Of a stretch of 64,000 nucleotides of DNA, positions 63,302 to 64,000 are shown in pieces. The translations under genes were made by a program, and so were the position numbers. The DNA lies in contig NZ_JNJB01000005.1 of assembly GCF_000701505.1 (NCBI RefSeq), forward strand, positions 372,001 to 436,000, in the 5' to 3' direction. Numbering within the stretch: position 1 is the stretch's first letter; each line of letters begins with the position of its first letter. The notes below the pieces were generated by a model. The model ran no database searches, was not told the DNA's origin, and saw only the letters and a program-made list of their open reading frames with translations. The stretch is from Dyadobacter crusticola DSM 16708 (lineage in GTDB: Bacteria > Bacteroidota > Bacteroidia > Cytophagales > Spirosomataceae).

Positions 63302-63417
63302 TGAAGTGTGTTTTTGAGTAAAAGCAGCGCCATGTACGAAGAAACAATGTGGCATGCATTTTGTCAATATACGTCAATGATCCACCTAAATACAACTTCT
63401 TTTACCAAACAGCTAGT

Positions 63418-64000
63418 ATGGAAAATTTTAATACCGATAATACCGACACGATTAAACATTATGAGGGTATGGGAGCTACCTGTTATCCCGAAGGTGTATA
63501 TTATCGGGTTTGGGCGCCGCATGCTGAGAGTGTATCCGTAATTGGCACCTTTAATGATTGGAATGAAACTGCGAATGTACTCAACGCCGAGGAAAATGGC
63601 TTTTGGGGACTTCTGGTTGAAAACTCCAAAGAAGGTGATGAATATAAATTTTTGTTAAAAACCCCTGCCGGTGATTTGCATAGGAATGACCCGTATGCAT
63701 TGAGAATGACAAATTCGGCAGGTAACTGTATCGTGTACAATCACGCTTCTTTCGACTGGCAGGATACGCATTTTCAGATTCCCAGCTGGCACGAAATCGT
63801 AATTTACGAGTTACACGTTGGTACCTTCAACGTAAAGGATAACGATCAGGTTGGTACCTTTTACACTGCTATTGAGAAACTTCCTTACCTCAAAGAAATG
63901 GGTTTCAATGCAATTGAGCTGATGCCCTGCGCTGAATTTCCCGGCTCCCGTTCCTGGGGATACAATCCGGCAAACCCGTTTTCAATAGAAGCAGATTACG
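63418..64000 (+). CDS. GH13 family glucan enzyme with N-terminal CBM48 (3' end outside window)
   Basis: 194 residues are present and the frame is open to the window end. An early-set/CBM48 domain (about 20-105) has YYRVWAPHAESVSVIGTFNDWN, and the barrel begins with IVIYELHVGTFN at about 127, followed by LKEMGFNAIELMPCAEFPGSRSWGYNP. This layout is shared by branching enzymes (GlgB), malto-oligosyltrehalose trehalohydrolase (TreZ) and related alpha-amylases; the YELHVGTF spelling is closest to TreZ or the Bacteroidota alpha-amylase-like group. The ATG at 63418 is the only good start. It is divergent from dprA across 116 bp. Confidence 0.88.
   Translation, partial: MENFNTDNTDTIKHYEGMGATCYPEGVYYRVWAPHAESVSVIGTFNDWNETANVLNAEENGFWGLLVENSKEGDEYKFLLKTPAGDLHRNDPYALRMTNSAGNCIVYNHASFDWQDTHFQIPSWHEIVIYELHVGTFNVKDNDQVGTFYTAIEKLPYLKEMGFNAIELMPCAEFPGSRSWGYNPANPFSIEADY

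Overview
The window reads as chromosomal DNA of a Bacteroidota bacterium of the order Cytophagales; Dyadobacter or a close relative is my best guess. Supporting signs are C-terminal type IX secretion sorting domains on two secreted proteins, promoters of the Bacteroidota form TTTG-N19..21-TAnnTTTG instead of -35/-10 boxes, few Shine-Dalgarno sequences, intermediate GC, and family-typical neighbours (DUF3822 with coaD; folP with cdaA; DUF1599 with a BT_3928-type protein). I see no rRNA, tRNA, CRISPR array, transposase, integrase or prophage. Coding density is very high and no gene-free stretch reaches 300 bp (longest 289 bp at 25821-26109, filled by repeats; 254 bp at 6032-6285; 234 bp at 13351-13584).

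Layout. 1-7143: the end of a SNF2 helicase, a secreted chitinase with a secreted FN3 protein, CorA, a type II NADH dehydrogenase and an SDR oxidoreductase. 7202-13350: a signalling operon with a multi-PAS hybrid kinase, a TPR sensor kinase and a single-domain response regulator. 13585-16276: an amidohydrolase, a VOC protein and an alpha/beta hydrolase. 16489-23453: an exopolysaccharide cluster (SGNH protein, four glycosyltransferases, WcaF-like acetyltransferase, WecA/TagO-type initiating transferase). 23550-36454: malic enzyme, GH2 enzyme, isoaspartyl peptidase, a T9SS protein, a lipoprotein hydrolase, serine acetyltransferase, TetR, polyphosphate kinase and an aldo/keto reductase. 36642-44413: pyrE, CorC-like protein, two Nudix enzymes, coaD, a CBS protein, a RecD-like helicase and a Sua5-type tRNA enzyme. 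44584-46988: a GMC dehydrogenase with its Tat-type small subunit. 47159-57987: a polytopic membrane protein, an ABC-F ATPase, a beta-propeller protein, rpsT, cdaA, folP, DUF1599, BT_3928-like, aroK and a FadL-like porin. 58099-64000: a low-complexity lipoprotein, proS, an FKBP, an AlbA_2 protein, dprA and the start of a GH13 enzyme.

The most notable observations are: (1) the ABC-F protein at 48970-50583 has lost the NBD2 Walker A and the NBD1 signature, the two halves of one composite ATP site, while the other site stays intact; (2) the GMC dehydrogenase carries a C-x2-C-x2-C-x3-C cluster as expected for an Fe-S site and is paired with a Tat-type subunit, but no cytochrome gene follows; (3) convergent gene pairs fall into two classes, seven butt-jointed or overlapping (0-7 bp) and five separated by a hairpin or repeat array; (4) two unrelated tandem-repeat families with inverted arms each sit in a convergent junction. 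I did not find a clearly new multi-gene defence or mobile system.
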